Source: Oceanococcus sp. HetDA_MAG_MS8
GTDB lineage: Bacteria > Pseudomonadota > Gammaproteobacteria > Nevskiales > Oceanococcaceae
Length of the DNA: 64,000 nucleotides
Reading direction: 5' to 3'
Assembly (NCBI GenBank): GCA_019192445.1
Contig: JAHCMK010000003.1
Location: forward strand, 186,001-250,000
Shown here: positions 14,737 through 23,740 of the stretch, piece after piece
How the letters are laid out: every line of letters starts with the position of its first letter
How positions within the stretch are numbered: position 1 is the stretch's first letter
Notes under the pieces: model-generated
What the model saw: the letters and a program-made list of their open reading frames with translations, nothing else
Databases searched by the model: none
What the model was told of the DNA's origin: nothing
Program-made: the position numbers and the translations under genes

Positions 14737-17199
14737 ATGACTGATTTTTCTCCCGCCCTGGTCCTTAAGCTGGCCCGTTCTCTGGCTGTGTTGGCCCTGC
14801 TTGCATTGACGGCCTGCAACGGTGGCCGTGATACACAGTCTCTCCCCGGTCTGAGTGGCAACGGCGTGGTGAAACAGGACCAAGCCCGCTTCACCGTGAT
14901 TACCCCTACCTTGATTCGCATGGAATACGCCGAAGATGGGCAATTCGAGGATCGGCCCACCCAAACGGTGGCACAGCGGCCCCAGCCGCAGGCAGCCTTT
15001 ACCCAGAAGGTGGGGCAGGGCTGGTTGATTGTGGAAACCGCCAAGCTGCGCCTGCGCTACGAATTGGACTCCGGCCCTTTTGGCGCCGACAACCTCATCA
15101 TCGAGGTGCAAAAGGGCGACGAGATCGTCGAGGCCCGGCCGGATTGGTCCTTTGCGCCGCAGCCCGGCAACCTCGGTGGTTGGCGTCGGGGCCTGGACAA
15201 CGAACGCGACCCCCAGCCCCTGTATGAGGGCGTGCTCAGCCGGGCGGGTTGGTATTTGATGAACGACAGCAATACCGTGCTGCTCACCGATACCCCACCT
15301 CATTTCGAAGCTCGCCCCGCGAGCAACGGCAGCTACCAGGATGGCTACCTCTTTGGCTATGGCCTGGACTTGGAGCAGGGTTTGAAAGATCTACGCACCC
15401 TCACCGGTGCTGCGCCATTGCTGCCCAAAAAAGCCCTGGGGGTGTGGTTCTCGCGTTGGTGGGCTTATACCGACCCGGAATGGAGAGATCAGGTGCGTGA
15501 GTTTCAAGAACGTGGCGTATCGCTAGATACCATTTCCATCGACACCGACTGGAAGCTGATGCACCGGCAGCTAGGCTGCGTGGTGTGGAATGCCGTCATT
15601 CAGGCCCCGCTCAACGATGCCTGCTCCTGGAATGGTTGGGACTGGAACCGCGACATTTTCCCGGACCCCGATGGCTTTGTGGCTTGGCTGCATGAGCAGG
15701 GCATTGATGTGGGCCTGAATGTGCACCCCTCCATTGCCGGCTCCGACCCGGCCTACCCCGGCGTGGTGGCCCAAACCGGGCCCTTGATGCGCGACGATGC
15801 CGACTTGCCCTGCAGCATTTTGCAGGCCGACCCCTCCACGCCTTGCTACATCTTCGACTGGACCCAGGCCAGCCATTACGAGGCCTACTTTGGCCTGCAT
15901 GAGCCCATTGAAGAAACTGGCATCGATTTTTGGTGGATGGACTGGTGCTGCGAAGGCTCCAGCGCCATTGCTCCGGGCCTGAGCGCCGACACTCTGATCA
16001 ACCAGGGCTACTACGAGCAACACCAGGATATGGGCTCGCGCTGGCCGGCCTTCTCGCGCATTGGCGGCTCTTTCCAGAATGGCAAGGGTGGGCAGGACAA
16101 CAACGGCTTGGGCGCCTTCGCAGAACACCGCTACAGCCTGCACTTCACGGGCGATACCTGCTCCACCTGGGAGCTGATGAAGTTCCAGGCGGACATGACC
16201 GCCAGCGAAGGCAACATCGGCCTGCCCTATGTGAGTCACGACATCGGCAGCTTCCTGGGTGAACCACAAGGCAGCGCCGATTGCAGCAATCTTCTCAATC
16301 TCAGTCCACGCCTGCCGGAGGACATGTATGTGCGCTGGATGCAGTTCGGCACCTTCGAGCCCATCATGCGCCTGCATTCCCACCATGGTGATCGCCTGCC
16401 TTGGGAGTACCCCGGCCAGGCCGAAACCATTGCTACCGCATTCTTGAAGCTTCGCGGCCGCCTGGTGCCCACCCTGTACACCCTGAGCCGCGTGGCCCAT
16501 GACACCGGCCTGCCCATGGCGCGATCGATGTATTTGCAATGGCCTGAGATTGAAGCGGCCTACAACTACCGCAGTCAGTACACCGTGGGTGACCACATGC
16601 TGGTGGCCTCGGTGGCTGCGCCCGGCGACCCGGCCACCATCAACATGTGGGTGCCGCCAGGGGAGTGGGTGGACTTTTTCAGCGGCGAAGTTCTCAGCGG
16701 CCCGGCAGAAATCAGCCGCAGCGTACCGCTGGAGCATTACGCCGTGTTTATGCGCAAGGGCGCTATTTTGCCCTTGCAGCCAGAACTGCTCACCAGTGCT
16801 TATGGCCCCCAAGACAATCTCAGTCTGCGGGTATGGCCAGGGGATGATGGCCAGTTTGATCTGTATGAAGACGAAGGCCGCGGCTTTGCCTACCGAGACG
16901 GGGCTTACCAATGGACACCGCTACGGCTGGAGTCGGATGCCGGCTGCGCCACGCTGCGCATCGAAGCGGCCCAGGGCCAAAACTTCCCGGGCGCGCTGAC
17001 CAGTCGCAGCTGGCAGGTGGAATTCATGGCAACCGACGCTCCGCAGAGTGTGCTGTTGAACGGCCAAGCCATCAGCAGCGGTGCGGGTGTGCCGGGCTGG
17101 AACTATGACGCCAGCAGCCGCACGGTAAGCGTGAGCACCGGCAGCCAGCCTTCCAATCAGGCCACTACGGTGGCGCTGGATAGCGGCGGCTGTTCCTAA
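14737..17199 (+). CDS. GH31 family glycosidase, lipoprotein
   Basis: An 820-residue alpha-glycosidase with a lipoprotein signal (cysteine 27, LLALTAC). GVWFSRWWAYTD (about 235-246) is the start of the catalytic barrel. The predicted nucleophile is Asp402 in FWWMDWCCEG, and the acid/base is probably Asp473 in HFTGDTCSTW. The motif WMDW differs from the DFGE form of the GH31 at 3.9 kb, so the two belong to different GH31 branches and probably cut different linkages. Starts at 14725 and 14737 are both in frame, neither with a clear ribosome-binding site. It lies between two SGNH esterase genes, consistent with stepwise deacylation and glycoside cleavage. Confidence 0.87.
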   Translation: MTDFSPALVLKLARSLAVLALLALTACNGGRDTQSLPGLSGNGVVKQDQARFTVITPTLIRMEYAEDGQFEDRPTQTVAQRPQPQAAFTQKVGQGWLIVETAKLRLRYELDSGPFGADNLIIEVQKGDEIVEARPDWSFAPQPGNLGGWRRGLDNERDPQPLYEGVLSRAGWYLMNDSNTVLLTDTPPHFEARPASNGSYQDGYLFGYGLDLEQGLKDLRTLTGAAPLLPKKALGVWFSRWWAYTDPEWRDQVREFQERGVSLDTISIDTDWKLMHRQLGCVVWNAVIQAPLNDACSWNGWDWNRDIFPDPDGFVAWLHEQGIDVGLNVHPSIAGSDPAYPGVVAQTGPLMRDDADLPCSILQADPSTPCYIFDWTQASHYEAYFGLHEPIEETGIDFWWMDWCCEGSSAIAPGLSADTLINQGYYEQHQDMGSRWPAFSRIGGSFQNGKGGQDNNGLGAFAEHRYSLHFTGDTCSTWELMKFQADMTASEGNIGLPYVSHDIGSFLGEPQGSADCSNLLNLSPRLPEDMYVRWMQFGTFEPIMRLHSHHGDRLPWEYPGQAETIATAFLKLRGRLVPTLYTLSRVAHDTGLPMARSMYLQWPEIEAAYNYRSQYTVGDHMLVASVAAPGDPATINMWVPPGEWVDFFSGEVLSGPAEISRSVPLEHYAVFMRKGAILPLQPELLTSAYGPQDNLSLRVWPGDDGQFDLYEDEGRGFAYRDGAYQWTPLRLESDAGCATLRIEAAQGQNFPGALTSRSWQVEFMATDAPQSVLLNGQAISSGAGVPGWNYDASSRTVSVSTGSQPSNQATTVALDSGGCS

Positions 17200-17339
17200 C
17201 CATCTGCGGGCGGCCAGTCCAGAGTCTCGCCGCCTGCGCGACGCTGCCTGAGGCCATCAGGCCAAGGGCGTACTAAGTCCAGTTGCCAGCGTGGTCGCGG
17301 ACTCGGTGCCCGCCTGCGGCCAGAACAAGGAGGAGACCC

Positions 17340-18611
17340 ATGACAAAGCCCGGACTATGCGGCCTGGTGCTGGTGTGCGCCCTGCTGGGGTGCAGCGACA
17401 CTGCATTCGACGATGTCCGCGAGTTGACGACTGCCGAGGACCAGGCGCCACAATGGCTGGCGGCCTGGGGCACCACCCGCGAATCTGTAGATAGCTACGC
17501 TCTAGCCCCGCGCGAGACCACCGCGCGGAATATCGTGCGCTTGACGGTGGGGGGCGAAGCCCTGCGCATTCGCCTGTTCAATCTGGACCCCGCGCAACCC
17601 ATCACCATCGCGGCGGCCAGCGTGGGCATTCGCCAGCCCGGTACCCGGGCCGATATCCAACCCGACAGCTTGCGCCCGCTGAGTTTTGATGGCGGCGCGC
17701 CCGGCGTGGTGATTCCTCCCAACACCGCCTCGTATTACAGCGATCCGGTGAAATTGGCTGTATGTAGCCAAGACGACATTGCGGTGAATCTCTACATCCA
17801 GGGTGAGAACAACCCCCCTGAGTTCGGTACCTCCTGGAATGAGTCTTACAAACTGCCCAACCGCAGCGGTGACGGCACCGGGCAAAGCTCCGGCGAAAAC
17901 TTCCGTCTCATCGACGATACCCCGGCACAGTTTCCGCCCGGCTTTCCGGTGCGCTGCAATGGTTGCCGGCCTTATGCCTTGCGCGATGTGGAAGTGCTCA
18001 CCAAAGAGGCCAGTGGCGTGATGCTGTTTTTGGGCAGCTCCAGCCTGCATGGCATGAATACCTCACAAAACCAGTTCCTCCGGGTGACGGATGTGCTCGC
18101 CCTGCGCATGCGCGATGAAGTGCCGATGGGGCAGCGCCATAGCATCATCACTCGCGCCATCAGTGGCGATACCCTCGGCGAGGCCATGCGGAACCGGCTG
18201 GATATCGATGTGTGGCCAACGCCCGGCCTGCAATCCTTGGTGGTGTGGGTCACTAACGACCTCACCGACGACCCCGCCGATGTGGTCATCGACCGCTACC
18301 AAACCTTGTTGGCCGAGGCCCATAGCCGGGGGGTGAAAGTGTTTTGCCCCACCTGGCTACCCGGTGCCAACTCCCTCCAAGCCAGCCTGAACGGTGAGCG
18401 TGCCAAGCTCAACGATTGGATATTGAGTAGCGGGGCCTGCGACGGCGTGGTGGATTGGAATGCCCAAATCGAAGCGCCCGGCGGGCTCACTATGCTGCCC
18501 CAATACAACAGCGGCGACTTCATTCACAGCAATGATGCTGGCCATGCCGCCTGGGCGGCCGTAACTCCGCTGCAACAATGGTTGGGCGGGCAAAGCCCCG
18601 GCTCGCGCTGA
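17340..18611 (+). CDS. SGNH-like esterase lipoprotein with altered block I
   Basis: A 423-residue exported protein sharing the N-terminal module of the upstream SGNH enzyme (QWLAAWGTTRES, then IRLFNLDPAQPITI). The lipoprotein cysteine is residue 18 (ALLGCS). Block I reads LGSSSLHG (232-238) instead of GDSxxDG, so the Asp before the usual nucleophile is replaced by Ser. VTND and the Asp393/His396 pair in DFIHSNDAGH are kept, so a serine-based mechanism is still possible. A strong site (AAGGAGGAG) supports the ATG at 17340, although the frame is open further upstream. It follows the GH31 gene by 140 bp. Confidence 0.78.
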   Translation: MTKPGLCGLVLVCALLGCSDTAFDDVRELTTAEDQAPQWLAAWGTTRESVDSYALAPRETTARNIVRLTVGGEALRIRLFNLDPAQPITIAAASVGIRQPGTRADIQPDSLRPLSFDGGAPGVVIPPNTASYYSDPVKLAVCSQDDIAVNLYIQGENNPPEFGTSWNESYKLPNRSGDGTGQSSGENFRLIDDTPAQFPPGFPVRCNGCRPYALRDVEVLTKEASGVMLFLGSSSLHGMNTSQNQFLRVTDVLALRMRDEVPMGQRHSIITRAISGDTLGEAMRNRLDIDVWPTPGLQSLVVWVTNDLTDDPADVVIDRYQTLLAEAHSRGVKVFCPTWLPGANSLQASLNGERAKLNDWILSSGACDGVVDWNAQIEAPGGLTMLPQYNSGDFIHSNDAGHAAWAAVTPLQQWLGGQSPGSR

Positions 18612-19149
18612 GGCTAGAGATCATATGGCCCTGACTGAGTCTTGACCGACTTGGCTTCAGTCATGCTTTTCCGCACTGACCGTAAAGCCGCGGCTGGCAA
18701 AGGGCAGCCAGCATAGATTGGCTGGTAGCGTCGCAAAAAGCAGACAGCCTAGGCCCGGGTTGATAGCAATGTGCCGCAGGTTCTCCGCGAAGGGTAGGGA
18801 GGTCTCACCCGACCTAAACTATAGGCCTCACCCTATCGAAACGCCCTTCCAACGTGGGTTTTGGCTTCAAAAAGTAGCGGCTTGAGAGATCTGCTTATGG
18901 GGCCATGCGGGTGCCGTCTACAGCTGAGATTTTTCGAAACTGTATCTAATGGCAGACAGGACTCGGTTTGCCTGGGTTCTCATCGACGTGTGATCCACCT
19001 GTGATCTTTCGTAAGAATCTGAAATAAAAGACAAAAAATGAATTGGCATGCTTGCTGCCCTGAGTCTGGCGACTGGCTGTGACGATGCCTGCGCCAAAGC
19101 GGGCTCGTCTAGCCGTTGTTTTCGCCATAAACACAAAAAGGACGAACCG
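18612..19149. other. Intergenic region upstream of the beta-barrel gene
   Basis: No complete gene is supported. A minus-strand frame from about 18822 down to a stop at 18657-18659 encodes a protein-like stretch (PFAENLRHIAINPGLG, then ANLCWLPFASRGF) without a clear start; it may be a gene fragment. The A/T-rich part from about 19000 to 19050 probably carries the promoter of the downstream outer-membrane protein gene. Confidence 0.35.
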
Positions 19150-19683
19150 ATGTACAGGACACAGCAGCGCCTATCCCGCAGCCTACTGACCCTAGCCGCC
19201 CTCCCGCTGGCCGCGTTGGCGCACGATTACTCCTTCATTGAAGGGGGCTACGTCAGCATTGATAACGGCGCCGAAGATGAGGGCGGAATTCGAATCGGTG
19301 GCTGGATTCCCCTGGCGCCGCAATTCAACCTCATTGCCGAATACGCCGATGCCGATGAGTTCAACCAGCTGAGCTTTGGTGGCCAATTCCATGCCCCACT
19401 GTCACCCCAGCTGGACTGGACCGCTGGCGCGACCATGGAAAGTATTGAAGTAGGCCGCGCCGATGATACCGGCCTGGGCTTGCGTGGCGGACTGCGCTGG
19501 CAAAGCACCAGCGGGCAGTTCGAGGTCAATCCGGAGATTCGCTTTGTCGACGTGTTCGAGGACGAAAGCACCTCCTTGCGCGTAGCCGGCCTAGCGGCGA
19601 TCAATGCTCAGCTCTGGTTGCAGGGCGCCGTGCAAACCGGAGATGACGACCGTATGGAGCTTGGCATCCGCCACGGCTTCTGA
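19150..19683 (+). CDS. Small predicted outer-membrane beta-barrel protein
   Basis: A 177-residue protein with a classical signal peptide (LLTLAALPLAALA, cut before HDYSF). The mature part shows alternating hydrophobic/polar strands (FIEGGYVSI, GIRIGGWIPL, FNLIAEYADA, LGLRGGLRWQ, LWLQGAVQT) and ends in Phe (GIRHGF), the typical C-terminal signature for BAM-dependent insertion. The size suggests an eight-stranded barrel. No family was recognised. The start at 19150 is chosen for the signal peptide; the frame opens at 19048. A Pal-like gene follows 60 bp downstream and may be co-transcribed. Confidence 0.72.
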   Translation: MYRTQQRLSRSLLTLAALPLAALAHDYSFIEGGYVSIDNGAEDEGGIRIGGWIPLAPQFNLIAEYADADEFNQLSFGGQFHAPLSPQLDWTAGATMESIEVGRADDTGLGLRGGLRWQSTSGQFEVNPEIRFVDVFEDESTSLRVAGLAAINAQLWLQGAVQTGDDDRMELGIRHGF

Positions 19684-19743
19684 AACCCGCCCATCCCGCA
19701 TGAAGAACCGTGCGGGGACCCCGTACGGATTTAGGAGGACAGT

Positions 19744-20343
19744 ATGAAAACCACCCCGAATGCAGGCTTGAATTTTGCGGCCACGATACTGGCTGCGACC
19801 GCCCTGGCCGCCTGTAGTAGTAACCCCAAGAACACCAGCGTGTCGGCAGAGCCCGCGCCCACGCCAAACCCGGCGGCGCAAAGCTCCCAGCAGGGTTTTG
19901 CTTTGCAGGAGCGGGAGCGCCTGGAGGCGCAGCAGCAGGAAGCGCGAGATGCGGCGGCCGACCAGCGTGTGGTGTATTTCGAGTTTGATCGTGCCACCCT
20001 TTCGCCTGAAGCGCGGCAACGGGTCGCAGCCCACGCCCGCTATTTGCTGACGGACCCTGAGCTACGCCTTCGCTTGGAAGGGCATGCCGATGAGCGGGGT
20101 ACCCGCGAGTACAACATGGCCCTGGGCGAGCGACGTGCCAAGGTCATCGAACAGGCTCTACGCTTGCAGGGTGTTGCCCCTGCGCAGATTGCCGTAGTGA
20201 GCTACGGCGAAGAGAAACCGGTGGTCGTTGGCGCTGACGATGAACAGTCTTATGCGGCGAATCGGCGCGTGGAGTTCAACTTTTTAAGCGGTGAGCTGGC
20301 AGATCTGCCAGCGCCGGATCCGGTCCTCACCTCAGTACGGTAA
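19744..20343 (+). CDS. OmpA/Pal-like peptidoglycan-associated lipoprotein
   Basis: A 199-residue lipoprotein (cysteine 24 in ALAACSS) with a Pro/Ala/Gln-rich linker, a short coiled stretch ([18 protein letters not shown]) and a C-terminal OmpA domain. [36 protein letters not shown] and NRRVEFN are the peptidoglycan-binding signatures, including the Asp and Arg that hold diaminopimelate. It resembles Pal, but no tol genes are nearby, so it is probably a paralogue that tethers the outer membrane. The start has a strong site (AGGAGGACAGT-ATG). Confidence 0.85.
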   Translation: MKTTPNAGLNFAATILAATALAACSSNPKNTSVSAEPAPTPNPAAQSSQQGFALQERERLEAQQQEARDAAADQRVVYFEFDRATLSPEARQRVAAHARYLLTDPELRLRLEGHADERGTREYNMALGERRAKVIEQALRLQGVAPAQIAVVSYGEEKPVVVGADDEQSYAANRRVEFNFLSGELADLPAPDPVLTSVR

Positions 20344-21170
20344 TCCCCAAGTCCCAGGTCTCCAAGAGCCTACTGAGGTGTGTAGGGAAATGCCGGCTGT
20401 TACTTCGGCTCAAGTCTCTCTCCCTAGAGTGAGCCCTTAACCATCGCAGGATCGCAGCTGCTGCGACGCGATCTGTGGCCAGCAGTGTCCCTACGGTAAG
20501 CCCCGTTTCGCCAAGACGAAGCGGGGCTTTTTTTGGTTCTTCGCACAGTGAAGCGTGGATTGACGTGGTTATCGATTGGCAGCGGCTCACTCAGGCCTGA
20601 GCTTGTTATGTACTGCGCCGTCGCAATCAGCTGTCCTACCGATTGGTCCCAGGCCTTAATAATGGTCCATTTGCTGAGGCTTGTTCTCCGCGTCCATCCG
20701 GCTCACCCCTGCGGGTTACACGCCGCTGTGATCCGGTTCAATCCGGTCTGTGCTCCTGCGGCGAGCCACTGGCTTCACGTGCTGATTTCTTCAGCATTTC
20801 CCTAACTACTTCGGTAAATCGCGAAGCGCCTTTTGTTACACGATTGAAAGTCCTTCCCCACCAAGCGCGAGGGCGGATCGGGCCATTCAGGCGCTGGAGC
20901 GCAAGCTTTCTAGGATGCTACAGGCCCTGCAGGGTTATGGCCGCGTGCTTAGTCCTCGGATTGGGGCCAACTCCTCGCAGAACTTCTGCGCGAGGTTGGC
21001 CATTGCGAGTGCTCAGCCCGCAACGAAGCTGCGGTCGCCGAAGGTTTCTGAGGACGTAGTTTCCCATGCATGGAGGGGAGGCCTTTGTTCCTTGATCGCT
21101 ACGGTAACGGTGGACTATGGCTGGCCAACCGCACCGAGCTGTACAGGGCCTCAACCTGGGGGGCAGACAC
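20344..21170. other. Long gene-poor spacer rich in stem-loops
   Basis: About 830 bp without a supported gene. It holds a terminator near the start (20498-20534) and an uncharacterised repeat-like segment with a strong stem-loop at 20965-21001 (GGCCAAC pairing with GTTGGCC, with inner CTCGC/GCGAG pairing). This is framed by TCCTCGG at about 20952 and a partly matching CTGAGGA at about 21047. Open frames here have poor codon quality. Confidence 0.45.
20498..20534 (+). terminator. Rho-independent terminator
   Basis: A stem AAGCCCCG-TTTCG pairs with CGAAG-CGGGGCTT, followed by a run of seven T. It is 155 bp after the Pal-like gene stop, so it may end that transcript or a small RNA encoded in the spacer. 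Confidence 0.85.
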
Positions 21171-21206
21171 AAAAAAAACCGGCTTTGGCGCGCGTCCAAA
21201 GCCGGT
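21171..21206 (-). terminator. Rho-independent terminator (minus strand)
   Basis: The stem ACCGGCTTTGG/CCAAAGCCGGT (11 bp) is followed on the minus strand by a run of eight T. It lies 70 bp beyond the stop of the glycine-zipper lipoprotein gene. Confidence 0.88.
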
Positions 21207-21277
21207 GTGGTGCTGAGCTCATGGTGAGCGTACTAGAGCACCTGATAGGCCCAGCATAGGTCCATCATCGGGCGATG

Positions 21278-21712
21278 TCAGAGGGGTTGGATTTCATCTC
21301 CAATCACGCGTACCGAGTCACCTTCTTGCAGGCCGCTGAGGTCAGCAACTGTGATGGTGCGTGATTGGCCATTCGCCAAGTCAATCTCCACCTCGTACAC
21401 AGTCTGAGCGTTTCGTTGACGCTCAACTTCCGAAGCTGCAGCCGCACCACCGACAGCGCCTACGGCCGTGGCCGCATCTTGGCCGCTCCCCGAGCCAACT
21501 TGATTGCCCACAACACCTCCGATGACTGCGCCTGCAATGGCGGCGGCAGCGGATGCTTCCCCTTTGACTTCGCGACTACTGATGTCGGAAACGGTGCCGC
21601 AATCCGCACATGTGGCTTGGTCATCTCCCTGGCATCCGCTCAGAGCAACGAGGGAGCTGACAGCGATGACAGCAATGCCACCGCTCTTGACTAGGCGCTT
21701 GAATGTGTTCAT
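21278..21712 (-). CDS. Glycine-zipper outer-membrane lipoprotein (17-kDa antigen/SlyB type)
   Basis: A 144-residue protein with a lipoprotein signal (cysteine 27 in VALSGC). A glycine-zipper double segment follows (AIAGAVIGGVVGNQVGSGSG, then AVGAVGGAAAASEVE) and a C-terminal domain (YEVEIDLANGQSRTITV, then GDSVRVIGDEI) as in SlyB/17-kDa surface antigen proteins. These sit in the outer membrane and often respond to envelope stress. Its ribosome-binding site is strong (GAAGGAGG). It heads away from a group of small membrane genes on the same strand and has its own terminator. Confidence 0.85.
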   Translation of the reverse strand: MNTFKRLVKSGGIAVIAVSSLVALSGCQGDDQATCADCGTVSDISSREVKGEASAAAAIAGAVIGGVVGNQVGSGSGQDAATAVGAVGGAAAASEVERQRNAQTVYEVEIDLANGQSRTITVADLSGLQEGDSVRVIGDEIQPL

Positions 21713-21744
21713 CAGCGTGATCCTCCTTCAATTAGTTTCGCAGC

Positions 21745-21903
21745 TTATTGGGCGTCGTCGATTTCGTCGCCGACTTCTTCCACGCCTTCTTCAACACTTT
21801 GTTGAAACTCCTCTACGGGGTCTGGATCATCCATCCAGGCATAAAGGCCAAAAGCAGCGGCTGCAATAGCGGCGCCGACGACAACGGGTTTAAGGTTATT
21901 CAT
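21745..21903 (-). CDS. Small 52-residue membrane-anchored acidic protein
   Basis: The frame from ATG 21903 to TAA 21745 encodes 52 residues: one N-terminal hydrophobic segment (VVVGAAIAAAAFGLYAW) followed by a strongly acidic tail (DDPDPVEEF, then EEGVEEVGDEIDDAQ). A clear site AGGAGAG precedes the ATG. It is 32 bp upstream of the glycine-zipper gene on the same strand, so the two are probably co-transcribed. No family was recognised. The coding case rests on the ribosome-binding site, the membrane segment and the compact spacing. Confidence 0.7.
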   Translation of the reverse strand: MNNLKPVVVGAAIAAAAFGLYAWMDDPDPVEEFQQSVEEGVEEVGDEIDDAQ

Positions 21904-22036
21904 GTGTTCTCTCCTAAAGTTTCTTCAGATAAAGGTTGTGGATGTCCCTGTGGTCAACACGGGTGTTACCGCGTTTGCCGACTCAGGGCGTTGTTACAGG
22001 TCTTCTGCGTTTGATGAGCCTTCGCAAAGGCGTGGC

Positions 22037-22213
22037 CTAGACAGGCGGTCTACGCCCGGAAAAGGCATTGGCCACCATGAACACTGCGAACAGCACCAAA
22101 AATACAAAGAACAAAATTTGGGCGAATTCGGTGGCTACCGCGGCCACTCCAGTGAATCCGAAGAAGCCAGCAATTAATGCAACGACTAGAAACATCAAGG
22201 CCAAACGAAGCAT
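22037..22213 (-). CDS. DUF1328 small membrane protein
   Basis: A 58-residue, two-helix inner-membrane protein. The sequence MLRLALMFLVVALIAGFFGF and the following GVAAVATEFAQILFFVFLVLF match the DUF1328 (YtjA-like) family, which has this length. The start has the site AAGGAGTG. It lies upstream of the 52-aa and glycine-zipper genes on the same strand; such small proteins are often stationary-phase or stress induced, but no regulator site was identified. Confidence 0.88.
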   Translation of the reverse strand: MLRLALMFLVVALIAGFFGFTGVAAVATEFAQILFFVFLVLFAVFMVANAFSGRRPPV

Positions 22214-22529
22214 GTGACACTCCTTTTTTGTGAGTTCACTGCTGATGGGGCAAAGCCTATGCCAACTCGTTTTTGGCTGATCAGGGTTGAAAGACCTGCC
22301 GGATAAGCGGGCGTTTATCCAGAAAAATCCAGCTAAGACAGTGGTCTACGGCTCATTCGTGGCCAGTTAGAGTCGGTCCGGGCGGGCTGCGTGAGCAGCG
22401 CTGAGCTTCAAGAGAATGTCGCAAAATGGCGACAATACTGCGGCTCTTGTGGGTGGCAGCTTGCCGCGTCAATGGGAACTGTCTGCATGAACAGACAGTT
22501 CTGAAGGCTCAAGAGCTGAGCTGCGGCAT
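22214..22529. other. Spacer between DUF1328 gene and AI-2E family gene
   Basis: It contains a perfect inverted repeat at 22476-22501 (GAACTGTCTG, loop CATGAA, CAGACAGTTC) 28 bp past the stop of the permease gene. There is no T-run, so it is either a weak terminator of the permease transcript or a protein-binding site. The rest presumably includes the DUF1328 promoter. No gene is seen. Confidence 0.5.
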
Positions 22530-23570
22530 TTACCCCGCAAGAATCTGATGCCAGGCGCGGGGTGAGGGGTTGAGTTCGGTCATGCTGACCTTCAACACCA
22601 CCAGTGCTGGAACGGCCACAAACATGCCGCCGATGCCCCACAGCCAGCCCATGAAGACGATGGACAGCAAAACAAACATCGGATTCAGAGACAGCCGCTC
22701 GCCCAAAAGCGACGGTGTGAGTAAGTTGGCTTCGATACCGTTAATAAGCAGATAGCTCAGCCCTGGCAGCATCATCCAGAGCAGTTCCTGATGGGACACC
22801 GTGGCGGCGATAGTAATCGCAAGGGTACTGACGACCGTGCCTAGGTAAGGGATAAAGTTCAGGCCGCCCGCCAGTAGTCCCCAGAGCCAAGCGTCTGGAA
22901 CCTGCATCAGGCTGAGCATGGTGCCGGTCACCAACCCCAGCCCGACATTGATCAGGCTGACAGTGACCAGGTAGCGGGTATACCCGCGTTGCACTTCGCG
23001 CACCACGCTGATCCAGCGTCGCTGCGCCTCGGCCGTACCTGCGAGACGCACCGCGCGTCGCACAAGCTGCGGGCCGGTGGTGAGCATGAAGAACAGACAC
23101 AAAAGGCTGATAAAAAAGGCATAGGCCACGTCCATAGCAGCACTCGCGGCCCGCGCGGTGGCGTTACTTTGCTCCACCTTTACGCGAACGGGCTGGTCAC
23201 GCTCACCGCTGACTTCATTGGCAATAGCCTCGACCTGAGCAGAAGTATCACTGAAGCGTTGCAGGCGCTCGCTCAAGCCACCGCCCTCCTGCTGCAAGAT
23301 GGCCAAGGCTTTGGGAACCTCTGCCGACCAGCGTTCCAATGGGCTGATCACATTGGCCGCCACCACCAAGATACCGGCGCCGAAACATAGAGTGACACCG
23401 AGGGCGGCCGCCAAACGCGGAATGCGCCAACGCGTCATGGCGGTGACCAACGGTGCCAGCAAGAGGGTGAGCACTAATGCAATGGCGACGGGCAGCAACG
23501 GCTCGCGCGCATAACGCAGTAAAGCGATGCAGGCCAGAAGATTGAGCCAACCAATACCCGTTCCAATCAT
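22530..23570 (-). CDS. AI-2E family transporter (PerM/TqsA-like permease)
   Basis: A 346-residue inner-membrane protein with about eight predicted helices in the AI-2E exporter layout: helices near the N-terminus, a soluble segment (about residues 75-135, LERWSAEVPKALAILQQ), then the conserved C-terminal bundle. GGLNFIPYLGTVVS and LSLNPMFVLLSIVFMGWLWGIGGMFVAVP are the family hallmarks. Substrates in this family vary (autoinducer-2, ions, unknown). The ATG at 23570 is preferred over a start 45 bp upstream that adds a charged non-family N-terminus. Confidence 0.88.
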   Translation of the reverse strand: MIGTGIGWLNLLACIALLRYAREPLLPVAIALVLTLLLAPLVTAMTRWRIPRLAAALGVTLCFGAGILVVAANVISPLERWSAEVPKALAILQQEGGGLSERLQRFSDTSAQVEAIANEVSGERDQPVRVKVEQSNATARAASAAMDVAYAFFISLLCLFFMLTTGPQLVRRAVRLAGTAEAQRRWISVVREVQRGYTRYLVTVSLINVGLGLVTGTMLSLMQVPDAWLWGLLAGGLNFIPYLGTVVSTLAITIAATVSHQELLWMMLPGLSYLLINGIEANLLTPSLLGERLSLNPMFVLLSIVFMGWLWGIGGMFVAVPALVVLKVSMTELNPSPRAWHQILAG

Positions 23571-23740
23571 GCTCGTCCTACCCCTCACGGGCTCTGCGCC
23601 CTGATCTCCACGCACTCACACTGCCGGGTGCGCCTGGTGTGTTTCTGGTGACTCGCACGCATGATGCCAGCTTGGCCTCTACCGCGGCAGAGTCTCGTGA
23701 CGAGAACCGGTGGGCGTGTATGGTGGGGGCAAGCACAACA

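Noticed and set aside
14197-15303. 368-codon minus-strand frame
   Set aside because: It is opposite the SGNH esterase and GH31 genes, which have complete family motifs. Long antisense frames are common in GC-rich coding DNA.
15571-16911. 446-codon minus-strand frame
   Set aside because: It mirrors the GH31 catalytic domain and shows no domain or ribosome-binding site.
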